From Chloranthus sessilifolius (taxonomy: Eukaryota > Streptophyta > Magnoliopsida > Chloranthales > Chloranthaceae): 64,000 bases of DNA. Below, in pieces: positions 9,907 through 19,979 of the stretch. Made by a program: the position numbers and the translations under genes. The stretch is from contig CM037586.1 in the NCBI GenBank assembly GCA_021018995.1, forward strand, positions 145,928,060 to 145,992,059, in the 5' to 3' direction. The notes beneath the pieces were generated by a model that saw nothing but the letters and a program-made list of their open reading frames with translations, did no database searches and had not been told where the DNA came from. Every line of letters begins with the position of its first letter. Positions within the stretch are counted from its first letter, which is position 1.

Positions 9907-12638
9907 TCAACCCATCGGTCCCACTGCCGTGCAACTCCTGCGATTATGACTATATTCACTGCACTTGCTATACTGTAGGGCCCTAACCTCACCCTTAGAC
10001 CTTATCCTTCTCTTCCTCGGACAGCCGACTTACTTTCGGCAATTATAGGGCGGTCTCACTTTCATATTTTCAGGGAGTTGCTCTGCTTGGAACTTCCATT
10101 GGCTTTTATCGGGGGTGGCAAGCCATTGCTCGTCGTATGTTTGTCTAAAGCAAGCGGTGAAAAATCACTTCTCACAGAAGTTATGGTAGTCGTAACTTCT
10201 CCGATTGATGGCCGCCATGGCATGGGAGCAAGGCAAGCCATGAATGTGCCAACGGCGGCAACTACACGTCTTGTGTTCCAAGTCGACGTGATGAATGAAA
10301 TTTCTGGAGTTGACTTGGAATTGATCGCGCCCGTATGGTTGAGCTCTCTTTCTACCGGCCCATTGCAACACCTTCTTCATATGCTCGTCTGCTCTCGGGC
10401 AGAGGAGGGTGGTCCATTTCTCATATATCTGTCGGTACTTTTAAAAATGATCGGTGACTTTCTCTCTAGTAGTTCTAATTAAGTCGATAATTGGTCTCTC
10501 TCAAGCTATCTTTAGTACATTGTTTAAGCTTTCGGCATTATTCGTAGTAAGAGAATCGTACTACCTTCCTTTCATATGTACGCATGCCCAATGCTTCGGG
10601 TCTATTTTTGAAATATACTGTACGGCCTGAGGATCAGCAGAATCTTTCTTCATTTCATTCATAAAATAATCAAATCTCTCTACTGAATATGCACGCGCAG
10701 CTTTCCACCATAGACCCTTCACATTGTTCTTGGGATACTTGTGTGCCAAATTTTGTGTCATATATCGCATGCAGTAGTTGTGATATGCGTTAGGGAAGAT
10801 TTGTTTCACCGCATTTATTAAATCCTTCGACCTATCAGTGATAAAAATGAAATCTTCGTTAAACCCACCGATTACGAACGCACCTACCCGTTCAAGAAAC
10901 CACATCCACGTATCCTCTTCTTTTAACTCGACGACGGCAAATGCTAACGGTAATATATGACCATTACCGTCTTGCGTCGAGGCGATAAGTAGGATCCCTT
11001 CAAAACATCCTCATAGGTGTGTGTCGTCTACAAGCAATATGCGACGAAGTGTATTGCGGTAGCTTCTGATGCACGGGCCAAAACTCTTAAAAAATCTTTG
11101 GAACTTACCGTCAAGCGTAAGTTGAAAGGATGTTTGTACAATAGGATCTACCCTCTCCATCTCCTTCACGTAGGCCGGTAAATCCACAAATTATCCTTTC
11201 CAATTACCTCTAATATCATTAAGGGCAAGTTCTTTTCCCCTCCAAGCCTTTGCATATGAGATTTGCACATTATAAGCTTTTGCAATATCAAACATTATCG
11301 ACACCGGTGTGTAGTCGAATCCTTCCATAAGTTTATCCCGTACATAGTTGACTACGAAGGAGATTATTGCATTACGGTGATCGTGCGGTCCGATCTTAGC
11401 AACCCCGCATGTGTGAGTACTATTGAAAGTCTTGATTTGGAAGAATCGAGCCCAGTCAATTTAGACGCATGTATTCGCCACGAACAATCGGGTTCGTAGC
11501 ATCTAGCTATCACTCGATAACTAGCGGTTTTCACAGGTCAAATTTGAAAGTTTTTCTCCACCGCATGCTCTTTCAATGCTCTTTGAAATGTTTGTTTGTC
11601 TCGGAAGATCTCTCCAACTTTAAATGTCCAATTCTAATATTCAGTTTCCACCTCTTCATCAGAGGAGTCGCCCGATGTCTCTGATACTTCGTAATCTCCG
11701 TCTACTAGGGGATTATCAATGTCTCTCACAAAAATTTTCGGATCCTCTTTTATAAACTCATCTGGTTCACTTTCATAATCTTCTTCTAAAGTATCTTCAT
11801 TAGTGGGTTGAGGATGACTACGCCATTCACTAGTGGTGTTCTCAGGTGGTTGACTAGATCCTTCACCGAAGGGATTTTGATGTGATTGACTAGATCCTTC
11901 ACCGAATCGATAATGGCATGGTTGACTAGGCCCTTCACCGAAGGGGTGCTCATATGTATGGACATGGGGTTGAGTTTCTCCGGTAATTCCCACCGATGGC
12001 ATGGTAGAACATAATTCGTGAGTAAACCAAGTTGTCCATCCACCGGGGAAGATATGACTGAAATCGTCGGTATCCACCGCCCATTCTGAAGTGTAGTCTA
12101 ACCATTGACTACATTGTTGTAACCCATGCATGTATTTTAGTGGGTCATCATACGATTTAATCGGAGCATCGTTTAAATCAAAAGTTGCTTTTCTGGCAGT
12201 CATGTTCGCCGTAATATCGCTATCATCGCCTAACTGGACGATATCGTATACAGTTTCATCCTCAAACTTACATGGCTAAAATTCAGTCCAGCCAAGATCT
12301 ACTTGTTCAGCTTCGACTCGAAAGGATGACGGTTCCTTAATGATAAATACCTTTATGACGTCCACCCCGGATCTATAAAACGTAAATAGGGTGGCCAAAT
12401 CATCAGCGTCCAAAATGTCGACAGCCACAGGGGTATTCACTATCTTCATATGAAACTTTGTGAAAACGGTTTCATCCGCCCTCGCAAAACTGACAGCAGA
12501 CATTCGCCTCATGAATTGTTCATAAGAAACACTTGTCGAAATGTTAATAACACTCCTCCGGCCACCTTCATACAAGCCATTATCGTTTACAAGAAGGCCA
12601 TCATAGTGACAAAGAAGAGGAATCCTTATGTCCGTCAT
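9907..12638 (-). pseudogene. mudrA-type MULE transposase, decayed
   Basis: DDE transposase of the MULE. In coding order: an N-terminal PB1-like region (12638-12276, MTDIRIPLLCHYDG); an acidic linker (12203-11634) with three FGEGxSQ repeats; a MuDR DNA-binding region (about 11640-11380, FRDKQTFQRALKEHAVEKNF and CYEPDCSWRIHASKL); and the MULE catalytic domain. In that domain a first Asp sits in VDDTHL (~11030), the FITDRSKDL motif is at ~10840 and HNYCMRYM follows. Then come a SWIM zinc finger (10380-10165, CSCRRWHIHGLPCSHA) and a C-terminal zinc knuckle (YSKCSEYSHNRRSC) before a stop at 9907. Several in-frame stops and frame changes interrupt it. It converges with the ULP1-like gene. Confidence 0.88.
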
Positions 12639-12694
12639 CGTCTGTTTAATAATGAGAAGGAAGGGTCATAAGACTGATGAAACAAAAAAAAAGG

Positions 12695-12965
12695 ACTCTA
12701 TATACAATCGATTATATATATAATTGATATCGACTTTATATACAGACTGTATATATAATCGATATCGACTCTATATACAATCGATATCGATTTCAAATAT
12801 AATTAGCATCGACTCTATATACAATTGATATCGATTGTATATATAATCGTCATCGACTTTATAGACAATCGTTATCGATTAAATATAGAGTCGATAACGA
12901 TTATATTTGCAATCGATATCGACTGTATATAAAGTCGATGATGATTATATTTGCAATCGAGATAT
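12695..12965. repeat. ATCGATATCGA array 7 (upstream of the transposase start)
   Basis: Units such as AATCGATATCGACTCTATAT and AATCGTCATCGACTTTATA end 50-60 bp upstream of the mudrA-like start, in its likely promoter region. Confidence 0.8.
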
Positions 12966-12969
12966 ATAC

Positions 12970-13436
12970 TTTTCAAAAAATGATCCAAGGATATAAAGAC
13001 TTTCTTATCCTGCACGAATAGGAGATCCTAACAAATTGAAAATGTGGACCAATAAACTTAAATTATTTCTTATATTGCCCTATTAAGAGACCCTAATAAA
13101 CTGAAAATGGGGTTTATGTAAGATACCTCGCGTCGCAAGGGCAAACTGCAAGGTTTTCTTGTCACAATGGAGGAATGCACGGCTTCTTCTCCCAAGCCTC
13201 TGTTTTCTTCTTCGAAATAGCACATCGAAGCATATCAGATTAAGGAAGAGGACGTCGTCACCTGTGACCTGACCCACCTCTAACTTTTTAGCAGATTAAA
13301 ATGAGGAAGAAGAGGATGCTTTGTGGGTTAAAGAAAGTCATAAAAGGGGGTGATTTGGACTTTTTACTCTCCTTAGGGTCGGCTAGGCTTGGAGCTGGTC
13401 GGTTTGGGTAAAGGTGAAACTACAGGGCCTCTGACG
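12970..13436. other. Right subterminal region of the MULE; no gene seen
   Basis: Mixed-composition sequence between array 7 and the right terminal repeat. A small open frame at 13083-13277 (minus) matches nothing I know. It probably carries the 5' leader and promoter of the transposase gene. Confidence 0.4.
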
Positions 13437-13476
13437 TAAAAGGTGTATCTGACAGGGCCGATCAGGTAAATTTCCC
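13437..13476 (-). repeat. Right terminal inverted repeat of the MULE
   Basis: It reads TAAAAGGTGTATCTGACAGG and ends GGTAAATTTCCC. It is the inverted partner of 2981-3020 (33 of 40 bases). Confidence 0.8.
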
Positions 13477-14132
13477 CAAAAAATGGCAATTCATAGCTTT
13501 GACCTGCAACACAATCATAGATTAATAGTTTTTTATAGACTATTCACTATAAAAAAAAAAAAAGATTATTAGGAGTAGTTAAAAACTATCGCTACTAGCA
13601 AAAAAAACTATTAAGACTATTAGTGACGAGTGTATTAGCGACAATTATTTTGTTCATAACAACAGTCAAAATTGCCACTACAAGTATATAATGGGATAGA
13701 ATTTTTTTGTTGACCCAATGATGTGTTTAATATATTAGTATTACATGTGTTTTTTTATCATGAGTTTAACCTTATGGCCTAAGTGTATGTGTTTATGACT
13801 AATTTTGACATCACTCATTATTTAAAATATTATTTTGTGGTACTTTTGACTATCTATATATTACACAGATACACTTTATGGTGAGTTGGTTAAACTCTTG
13901 AGACTAGAGACATTTCAGGTCTAGGTCTTTCTAATGGGGTTAAGGATGACCCATAAAGTGGTCGTTCGAGAAACTATAATTAAAGTAGGATTGGATTTGT
14001 CCAAAGGTGACCATTCTATGGAGGTTCTTGTTTTTTGAATCTTGAGAATTTATCTAATTAAAATGACCTTGTGCACTGATTTGCATGGAGTTTTTAATTC
14101 TATCCAAAGGTGATTCATTAATTTCATGTAAA
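13477..14132 (+). other. Probable internal remnant of a Copia-type element; no gene
   Basis: No coding domain is visible. The phrase TATCCAAAGGTGA recurs here and at about 28552, on the far side of the nested LINE and Tekay-type insertions. This suggests 13.5-14.4 kb and 28.6-29.7 kb were once one non-coding internal region belonging to the LTR at 29669. This is an inference from shared phrases and position. Confidence 0.35.
13545..13690. mobile_element. CACTA-family terminus fragment
   Basis: It starts CACTATAAAAA followed by GATTATTAG and subterminal AACTATCGCTAC and TTAGCGACAA motifs, as in the other CACTA copies of this window. No matching right end was found nearby, so it is truncated. 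Confidence 0.5.
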
Positions 14133-14270
14133 CACTACAACAAATAAGATTATTAGTAGCAGCCAACTATTAACAAAAAACTGCCGCTAACAATCTTTAA
14201 TAGTTTTTTGTTAATAGCGGCAGTTTTTTGAAGCAAAAAACTGTCGCTAATAATCTATTTTTTTGTAGTG
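14133..14270. mobile_element. 138-bp CACTA (En/Spm) MITE
   Basis: It begins CACTACAACAAATAAGATT and ends TTTTTTTGTAGTG. It is flanked by the 3-bp direct repeat AAA (14130-14132 and 14271-14273), the target-site length of CACTA elements. Interior AACTGCCGCTAA / TTAGCGGCAGTT motifs make it fold back almost completely. It has no coding capacity. Confidence 0.8.
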
Positions 14271-14418
14271 AAATGAGGTGAGTAGAACAGTCGTAAGTGT
14301 AAAGGAGAGAGAATGATGATTCTCTTATCCAAAGGTAATGAGCCATCGAAATCAAATCGGAAACATACGTAATTAGGTCTATGCACATTTTTCTACACCC
14401 TAAGGGAGAGGAGAGGTT

Positions 14419-14604
14419 TTCTTTTCTTTTTTTTTTTCTTTTTTTTTTTTAAAGAAAGAGACGAAGGTCACCTGTCCATGAGTGACCCCCCTCTCAATTT
14501 TATTAAAAGTCCTCACTTGTGGCGGCAGAAAATCGTGATAACATGCAGGACACTTGGGATTTACAGATATTCAAAGAAAACATTCCAAATATCAAAATTA
14601 TACG
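14419..14604 (-). mobile_element. 3' end of a LINE with poly(A) tail (part 2 of a split LINE)
   Basis: On the minus strand this reads as a 3' UTR with TTTTAATAAAATTGAGAGG, ending in a long A-rich tail (T-tracts at about 14419-14451 on the plus strand). It abuts the Tekay-type element. Beyond that element's other end, the LINE RNase H region continues at 27802-28560. So the Ty3/gypsy element landed in the LINE 3' region. Confidence 0.65.
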
Positions 14605-17483
14605 TGAGACAACCTGGATTTTTACACTCGAAAACTCGTGCCATCAGGATCAAACTCTGGATGATCTCCGGGACAATTCAAAGAGTGTCTGCTCATCTAG
14701 CGGAAATCAGAGCAGACACTGTCCAGTAGTGGCAGATCGAGTCATCATATAAGGCTCATAAAGAAAAAAAGAAATAAAGCAATGCATGTATGTATATCAA
14801 AAGAATATACATTTTCAAAAAGGAACCAAGAAGAATCACTGGTGATGGACATCCATCACCAAAACAATGATCCCTGATAGTGGTTCCTATAGAATGTATA
14901 TAAATACAAGTATAACATCTATAATAAAAATATAGAAAGGTGGCCACCAGACGCATAGATAATCTAAAATATACAAGTATAGGACCCAAAACACAAAACT
15001 AATACCCAAGCTACTAATAAAACTCGTCAGCTGGGGTGTCAATGTCCTCCTCCTCTGCCTCAGCCTCCGGCTCGGGCTGGTAATCAGGATCGCTCTCTGT
15101 ACCGAAAACTCTAGCCCCAGAACCTATTATATTAAAACAGGGTGAGCTACCATCTAAGCTTAATAGAAGAAACTCAAATAATTTACATCTTAATTGTAAA
15201 ACATGATTACAGAATATAACTCAGACAAATAAGCAAGGCAGAGTACAGATAGAACTGGACAAATGCAGACAGATAATCAGATGTACAGAAAAATCCAAAT
15301 GTAGAGCTTGTAAGAGCAGATATAACCTCGAAGTTTCAAGATGCTTTACATATAGTATTTAAATGAATTAAAATAGTATACTAAAGTAACTCTTGTGAAT
15401 ATAACACGTGGTAGCCAGATGTGTGTCGATAGGTAACCCCGACCATCGTCGTTCAGTGAGCAATTTCAGGAATGTAACAATGCCTCATCTAAAGAACGCA
15501 ATTGTGTCGAAAAATTTCTAAAGCAGACGCACGAATGTGTCAGCCACGGATATACCATCAAGTCGGTGGGATTCGTCAGATAGATAAACTTAAAATCTCA
15601 TGCATATATATCATAATAACAGGAATCAGATGACAGATATCAGATAACAGGAATCAGAAGTGATGGAACTTTCATTCATATGCAAGACATGATTTAGAAA
15701 ATAAAATCAGAACATGCATCAGAACACAGAAGCTATGAACCCATGAGATCAAAAAATAAATGTAAGTTCAGTTGAATTTCTCCTACCTCAGATCAAGTAT
15801 TTCTAAGTAAATCCAAAGCTTTTTAAGATGTTCAGACTTTTACCCAGATCATACGTGTAGTATACTAAGTGTCGGAACAGTAACTAGCACAAAGTCCAGC
15901 CTTAAATTCTCCAGAAACCAAAACAGTAGAAACAGAGGAACTCGATCGATCAATCCCTCTGTTTGATCGATCGGGTTCACATCTAATCGATCAATCTCAT
16001 CATTGATCGATCGAATGTCTCAAACCTAACTAGTCTGAATAAAAAATAACTGATCGATCAACCCCTTGCTTAATCAATCGGATTCTCAAGTTGATCGATC
16101 AATTTCCATAGTTGATCGATCATACCAGCATCTCCACATCTTCATAATAGAGGAAATTTGATCGATCAATCTCTTCATTGATCGATCAGATCCTCAATTC
16201 GATCGATCAATCCCCATGTTTGATCGATCGAGCCAAAAATTCAAAAAAACACACCTCTTGTTTCATAGTGTGTTTTATAAAATTAGATCGATCAAATCCC
16301 TTATTTGATCAATCAATTTCCTAATTCGATCGATCAATTCTCAATTGATCGATCAGTCCCTCATTATAGATCAAAGGTAGATTTGATCGATCAATCCTTT
16401 AATTGATCGATCGATTCCTCAATTTGATGGATCAATCCCAACAATTGATTGATCGGATTTTCATAGTCAAAAAATTTAGAAAAATAGGCCTCCTATTCTA
16501 TAGTCTTCTAATAAAATTCGATTGATCAAATCCCTAATTTGATCAATCAATTCCACAGTTTGATTGATCAGTTCACACCTGATCGATCACTTCTATAATT
16601 GATCGATCAATTCCAAATTTGACATCGGGCTCTCACTTCCCAAGAAAAACACCCTTCTATTTCAAAGGGGCATTTTACACCATTCGATCGATCAACTCCC
16701 AAGTTTGATCGATCGGATTAGAGATTTTTCGATCAATTCTCAATTGATCGATCGGGCATGGTCGTAAGCTGTCATTAATGGGGTTTGTTGAATTCAAACC
16801 CATTTCATCTCTAACCTTTATGATTCTCCACGAATCATTCAAGCTGACCAAACACAGATATTTAATGACATCTAAACTATAAAAAACCCATAATAACTCA
16901 CCTCTTTGATGGCGGTTCCTTGGTTCACGGCATCCAATGTCCACGAGAGTTTTCATATTCAAATCGGAGAGTTTGTCGTTTGAGCTCTTCGGCGAACCAA
17001 AGGTACAACGCCGCGCTAACTCAAAGATGCGTTTTACTCTCTCAAATAGATTGACGTACTCAGGTCCATTCACTTACACTCTTAATCAGCGAATCGAAAA
17101 TCTAGGGTTTCTCAAGCTTGGTTTCTCAAAGGGTTTCTAGGAATGGTTTGCAAGCAGAGATTTTTCAAAGCAAGGAGAAAGGTATAAGATAATCCTGACC
17201 TTCTCTTACAAGCTGCAAATGGAAATATCTCAGATATTTCCATTTCTTCAACATTCACTCCGGTGTTGAGCGCACACACACAACACACTTAGATGACATT
17301 CTACCCAGGTCTAAATCGGAACTCGGATTCGTGCTGCAAGTGATTTATCACTTCACACGCTCACAGATTAAAAGTAATGGTATTAATATTCTTATTTTTT
17401 AAATTTTAAATTTGTCTTGATTTTCGTGCCGGACACGAATACCAAAGAAGTCAGAAGGTTTTCGGAATTTTAGAGTCGTTACA
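14605..17483 (-). repeat. 3' LTR of the Tekay-type element
   Basis: 2,879 bp, co-linear with 24929-27801. It ends ...GTCGTTACA on the plus strand, next to the polypurine tract. It includes the GATCGATC array at about 15940-16760. Confidence 0.88.
15940..16760. repeat. GATCGATC palindrome array in the 3' LTR
   Basis: Dozens of TTGATCGATCAAT-type palindromes spaced about 20-25 bp apart, with many diverged copies (TTGATTGATC, TTGATCAATC). The matching array in the other LTR is at about 26226-27066, so it was part of the LTR before insertion. Confidence 0.88.
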
Positions 17484-17497
17484 TTCTCCCCTCAGGA
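17484..17497 (-). promoter_or_regulatory. Polypurine tract of the Tekay-type element
   Basis: On the minus strand, CCTGAGGGGAGAA lies immediately before the 3' LTR, the usual place and composition of the plus-strand primer in LTR retrotransposons. Confidence 0.7.
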
Positions 17498-17779
17498 ATT
17501 TTTGTCCTCAAAAATGTCAGGGAGTCTCAGACAGGTTTATGGTGTTCCCTAATCCTAACGTGCAGAACAATGCAGAAACAAGCAGTCGAATATAGTGGAC
17601 AGCACTAAACTAAGCAAACAACGATCGAATATAGCGTACAGAGCAAGCAAATCATAAATCATGCAAGAACAAGCATGCATGCAGAACAGAAATTATATGA
17701 AAAACAGAATAATAGATATACAAATATAATTATTAAAAAATATACATAATAGCATAGTAATTACTTGCCAATGGAGCGG

Positions 17780-19172
17780 ATGATGAACCTGGCTCCGTAG
17801 GTACATTTGGTCGGCTCGATTGGGGTAGCTGAGTTCGATAGTCGCACGGATTCACAACATGATGGCGGGCATGAGCTAGCATTGGAGTAGAAGTGGTAGC
17901 ATATGAGTGCTACATAAGTATCTTAAGCATGCCCTCATGATAATCCAATCGTCGATGCACCTGACGATGGAACTCCTGCATCTCATCCACTCTCTCGTGC
18001 ACCCTCTTGTTGTTCTCGTTCATGATGACAAGTAGGATTTCAAGAGAAAGGGTGGAAGGCTCGGGTCTGCGTGAAGTAGATGCTCATGCAGGGCAGCGCA
18101 AAGGAATGGGGGCAGGTCTATCAGGTGCTTGGGGCTGAGGCGGAAGGTCAGGTTGTGCCTCCCCCGCATCTAGAGCTCTCTCTGCTGCCTCTTCTCCCGC
18201 CTCCACTGGAGGAACCTCCTCCTCATTCGGCAATCGCTTGACCAAAAGATTGTAGCTTTTGGTTCAATCCTTCAGCAGAAAGACCTTGACGTTGTTGTTT
18301 CTTCTTGGCTCGCCAGGAGCCATGTTATACACCTCACACACGGAGTTATACTATTCTACCATGCGGGTGATTAGGCGAGCATAAGGCATCTCCCCCTTGG
18401 GCTTTGCCTTCCTCGTCAACCGATTAAAGGCATCAAGCATGTCGTCTATAACAACATCGGTGACGGAGAACCAACGTTTCTCAAAGGTGGAGAAAAGAAC
18501 TTGTTGTACAATGCCCATACGCTCTGACCGATGTAAAAATGGGTAAATGGCACACTTGACATAGGTGTCAAGCATCCATAGGTTGTCGGGTAGTTGGGCC
18601 CTCTTGACTGATTGGCTCGATCCATGCAACCCATGGGTCATCTTAGCGATGACATCCTCAAAGGGCACCTCCTTAATGTAAGGAGTCACCAATCCACATG
18701 TCTCCACGTACCCAGATGGGCACTGCATCATTGCAGCAACGTGAAACTGGTTGAATCGGTATTCTAACCCATCAATCGTGGTAACCATTTGATGGTGGCT
18801 ACCACCCCGTCGAAGGTATTAGTAAAAGAGGTGTACTATGCGTGGGCAATAGTGGTCATGGAAGGTTTTTAACATGCGCTTAAGCCCTAGTTTCCCAACA
18901 TACCCGATCGCCCAAGCCATCTAGGGACGATCGTCAAAAAGAGTTGGGGTAAACTCTTGCTCGGGTAAAAAGCTTTTGGCATTCCAAAAATCTTTTGGCA
19001 ACTCACGTTCAAGAAGTGGTGGTTGGGGCGGGTTAAGGGGTGGCACGGGTTGTTGTGGTGGTGCCACGGGTGGCATAATAGGTTGGGCAACCGGTTCTAC
19101 GGGTGGGGTGGGTACGCGAGCCTGCTACGTAGGAACTTTGCGCAAAGCATTCTTCGTGCGCGGTCCCATGGT
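17780..19172 (-). pseudogene. Extra sense ORF region downstream of pol (aORF), decayed
   Basis: Between the pol end and the 3' LTR lies a coding-like region in the same strand as gag-pol. A Pro-rich start near 19172 (MGPRTKNALRKVP) is followed by a conserved-looking block at 18788-18351 (MVTTIDGLEYRFNQFHVAAM, ending LITRMVE), then an acidic/Pro-rich and coiled-coil-like tail. It loosely resembles the 'putative plant transposon protein' domain found beside plant retroelements; I am not sure of that. It is broken. Function unknown. Confidence 0.5.
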
Positions 19173-19404
19173 TTACAAATGAGAAAAAACACAAGAAAAA
19201 CCCTAAAGAATTTGAAAATTTTAGGGTTTACCGTGCTAGGGATCCGAAAAGCGATCGAAGGAATCGAGAAAGTGGAGCTCCGACAGTCGTGAGTTGGCGA
19301 AAATCAAGTTCGAACGCAAGGAAGATAGAGTGCTCTCGCTCGATGCTCTCCTTTTGATCATTCAAATGAGCCCATTCAAAACCCAGCGCCACTTAAGTTG
19401 ACAT

Positions 19405-19745
19405 ATTCGATCGATCAATGCTCAATTGATCGATCGGATTTATAACTTTAAAAAGCCCTAACCCGACATATTGATCGATCAATCCTTTAGGTTGATCGAT
19501 CGACTTCATAGTTTGATCGATCAATTTACCCAATTGATCGATTGGATTTCATAAAACCAAAATCCATTTGATCATTCAATCCTTGAATTGATCGACCAGA
19601 TTCAACAGTTGATCGATCAAATGGCTTATTTGAACGATCGGATTGGTCTAACTTGAATTTTCAAGACTGGTCGATCAACTAGTCAGGTTGATCAATCAGA
19701 CTCATAGTTGATTGATCAAATCATTACTTTGATCAATCGGATCTA
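19405..19745. repeat. GATCGATC palindrome array inside the Tekay-type element
   Basis: About fifteen TTGATCGATCAA-like palindromes lie between the aORF and the end of pol. This is a third array of the same motif as in the LTRs, but in a non-coding internal spacer. Confidence 0.85.
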
Positions 19746-19979
19746 ACAATAAAGCTGTTTCTTGATTTATAAGTTTTAAACCCTTGTTAGCTTAGTTTGA
19801 GGAACCATATGTTATCTCCCAATGCTATACCAGTATTATATGCAAGGTATATAAATCTAAAGATACGCCTAATTTGATTTAACAAGGATACAATACAAAA
19901 ATGAATTAATTCCAAATTTCAAAATTTTCCTCGCATATCAGTTAAACAAATGCGGGTATTGCTCGCGAATTTTGGCTTT

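Larger units (their letters stand above)
2981..13476. mobile_element. 10.5-kb Mutator-like element carrying a ULP1-type gene (Kaonashi-like MULE)
   Basis: The element is bounded by 40-bp inverted repeats (2981-3020 and 13437-13476), of which 33 of 40 bases match by eye. Inside are a mudrA-type transposase gene (minus, 9907-12638) and, converging on it, a multi-exon gene with DUF1985 and ULP1/C48 protease parts (plus, about 4694-9363). MULEs carrying ULP1-like genes are known in plants as the Kaonashi type; this assignment is by architecture. A 9-bp target duplication is uncertain: AATTAATGG on the left against AAAAAATGG on the right, 7 of 9. Both genes are decayed, so the copy is not autonomous. 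Seven arrays of an ATCGATATCGA-based repeat fill its non-coding parts. Confidence 0.85.
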
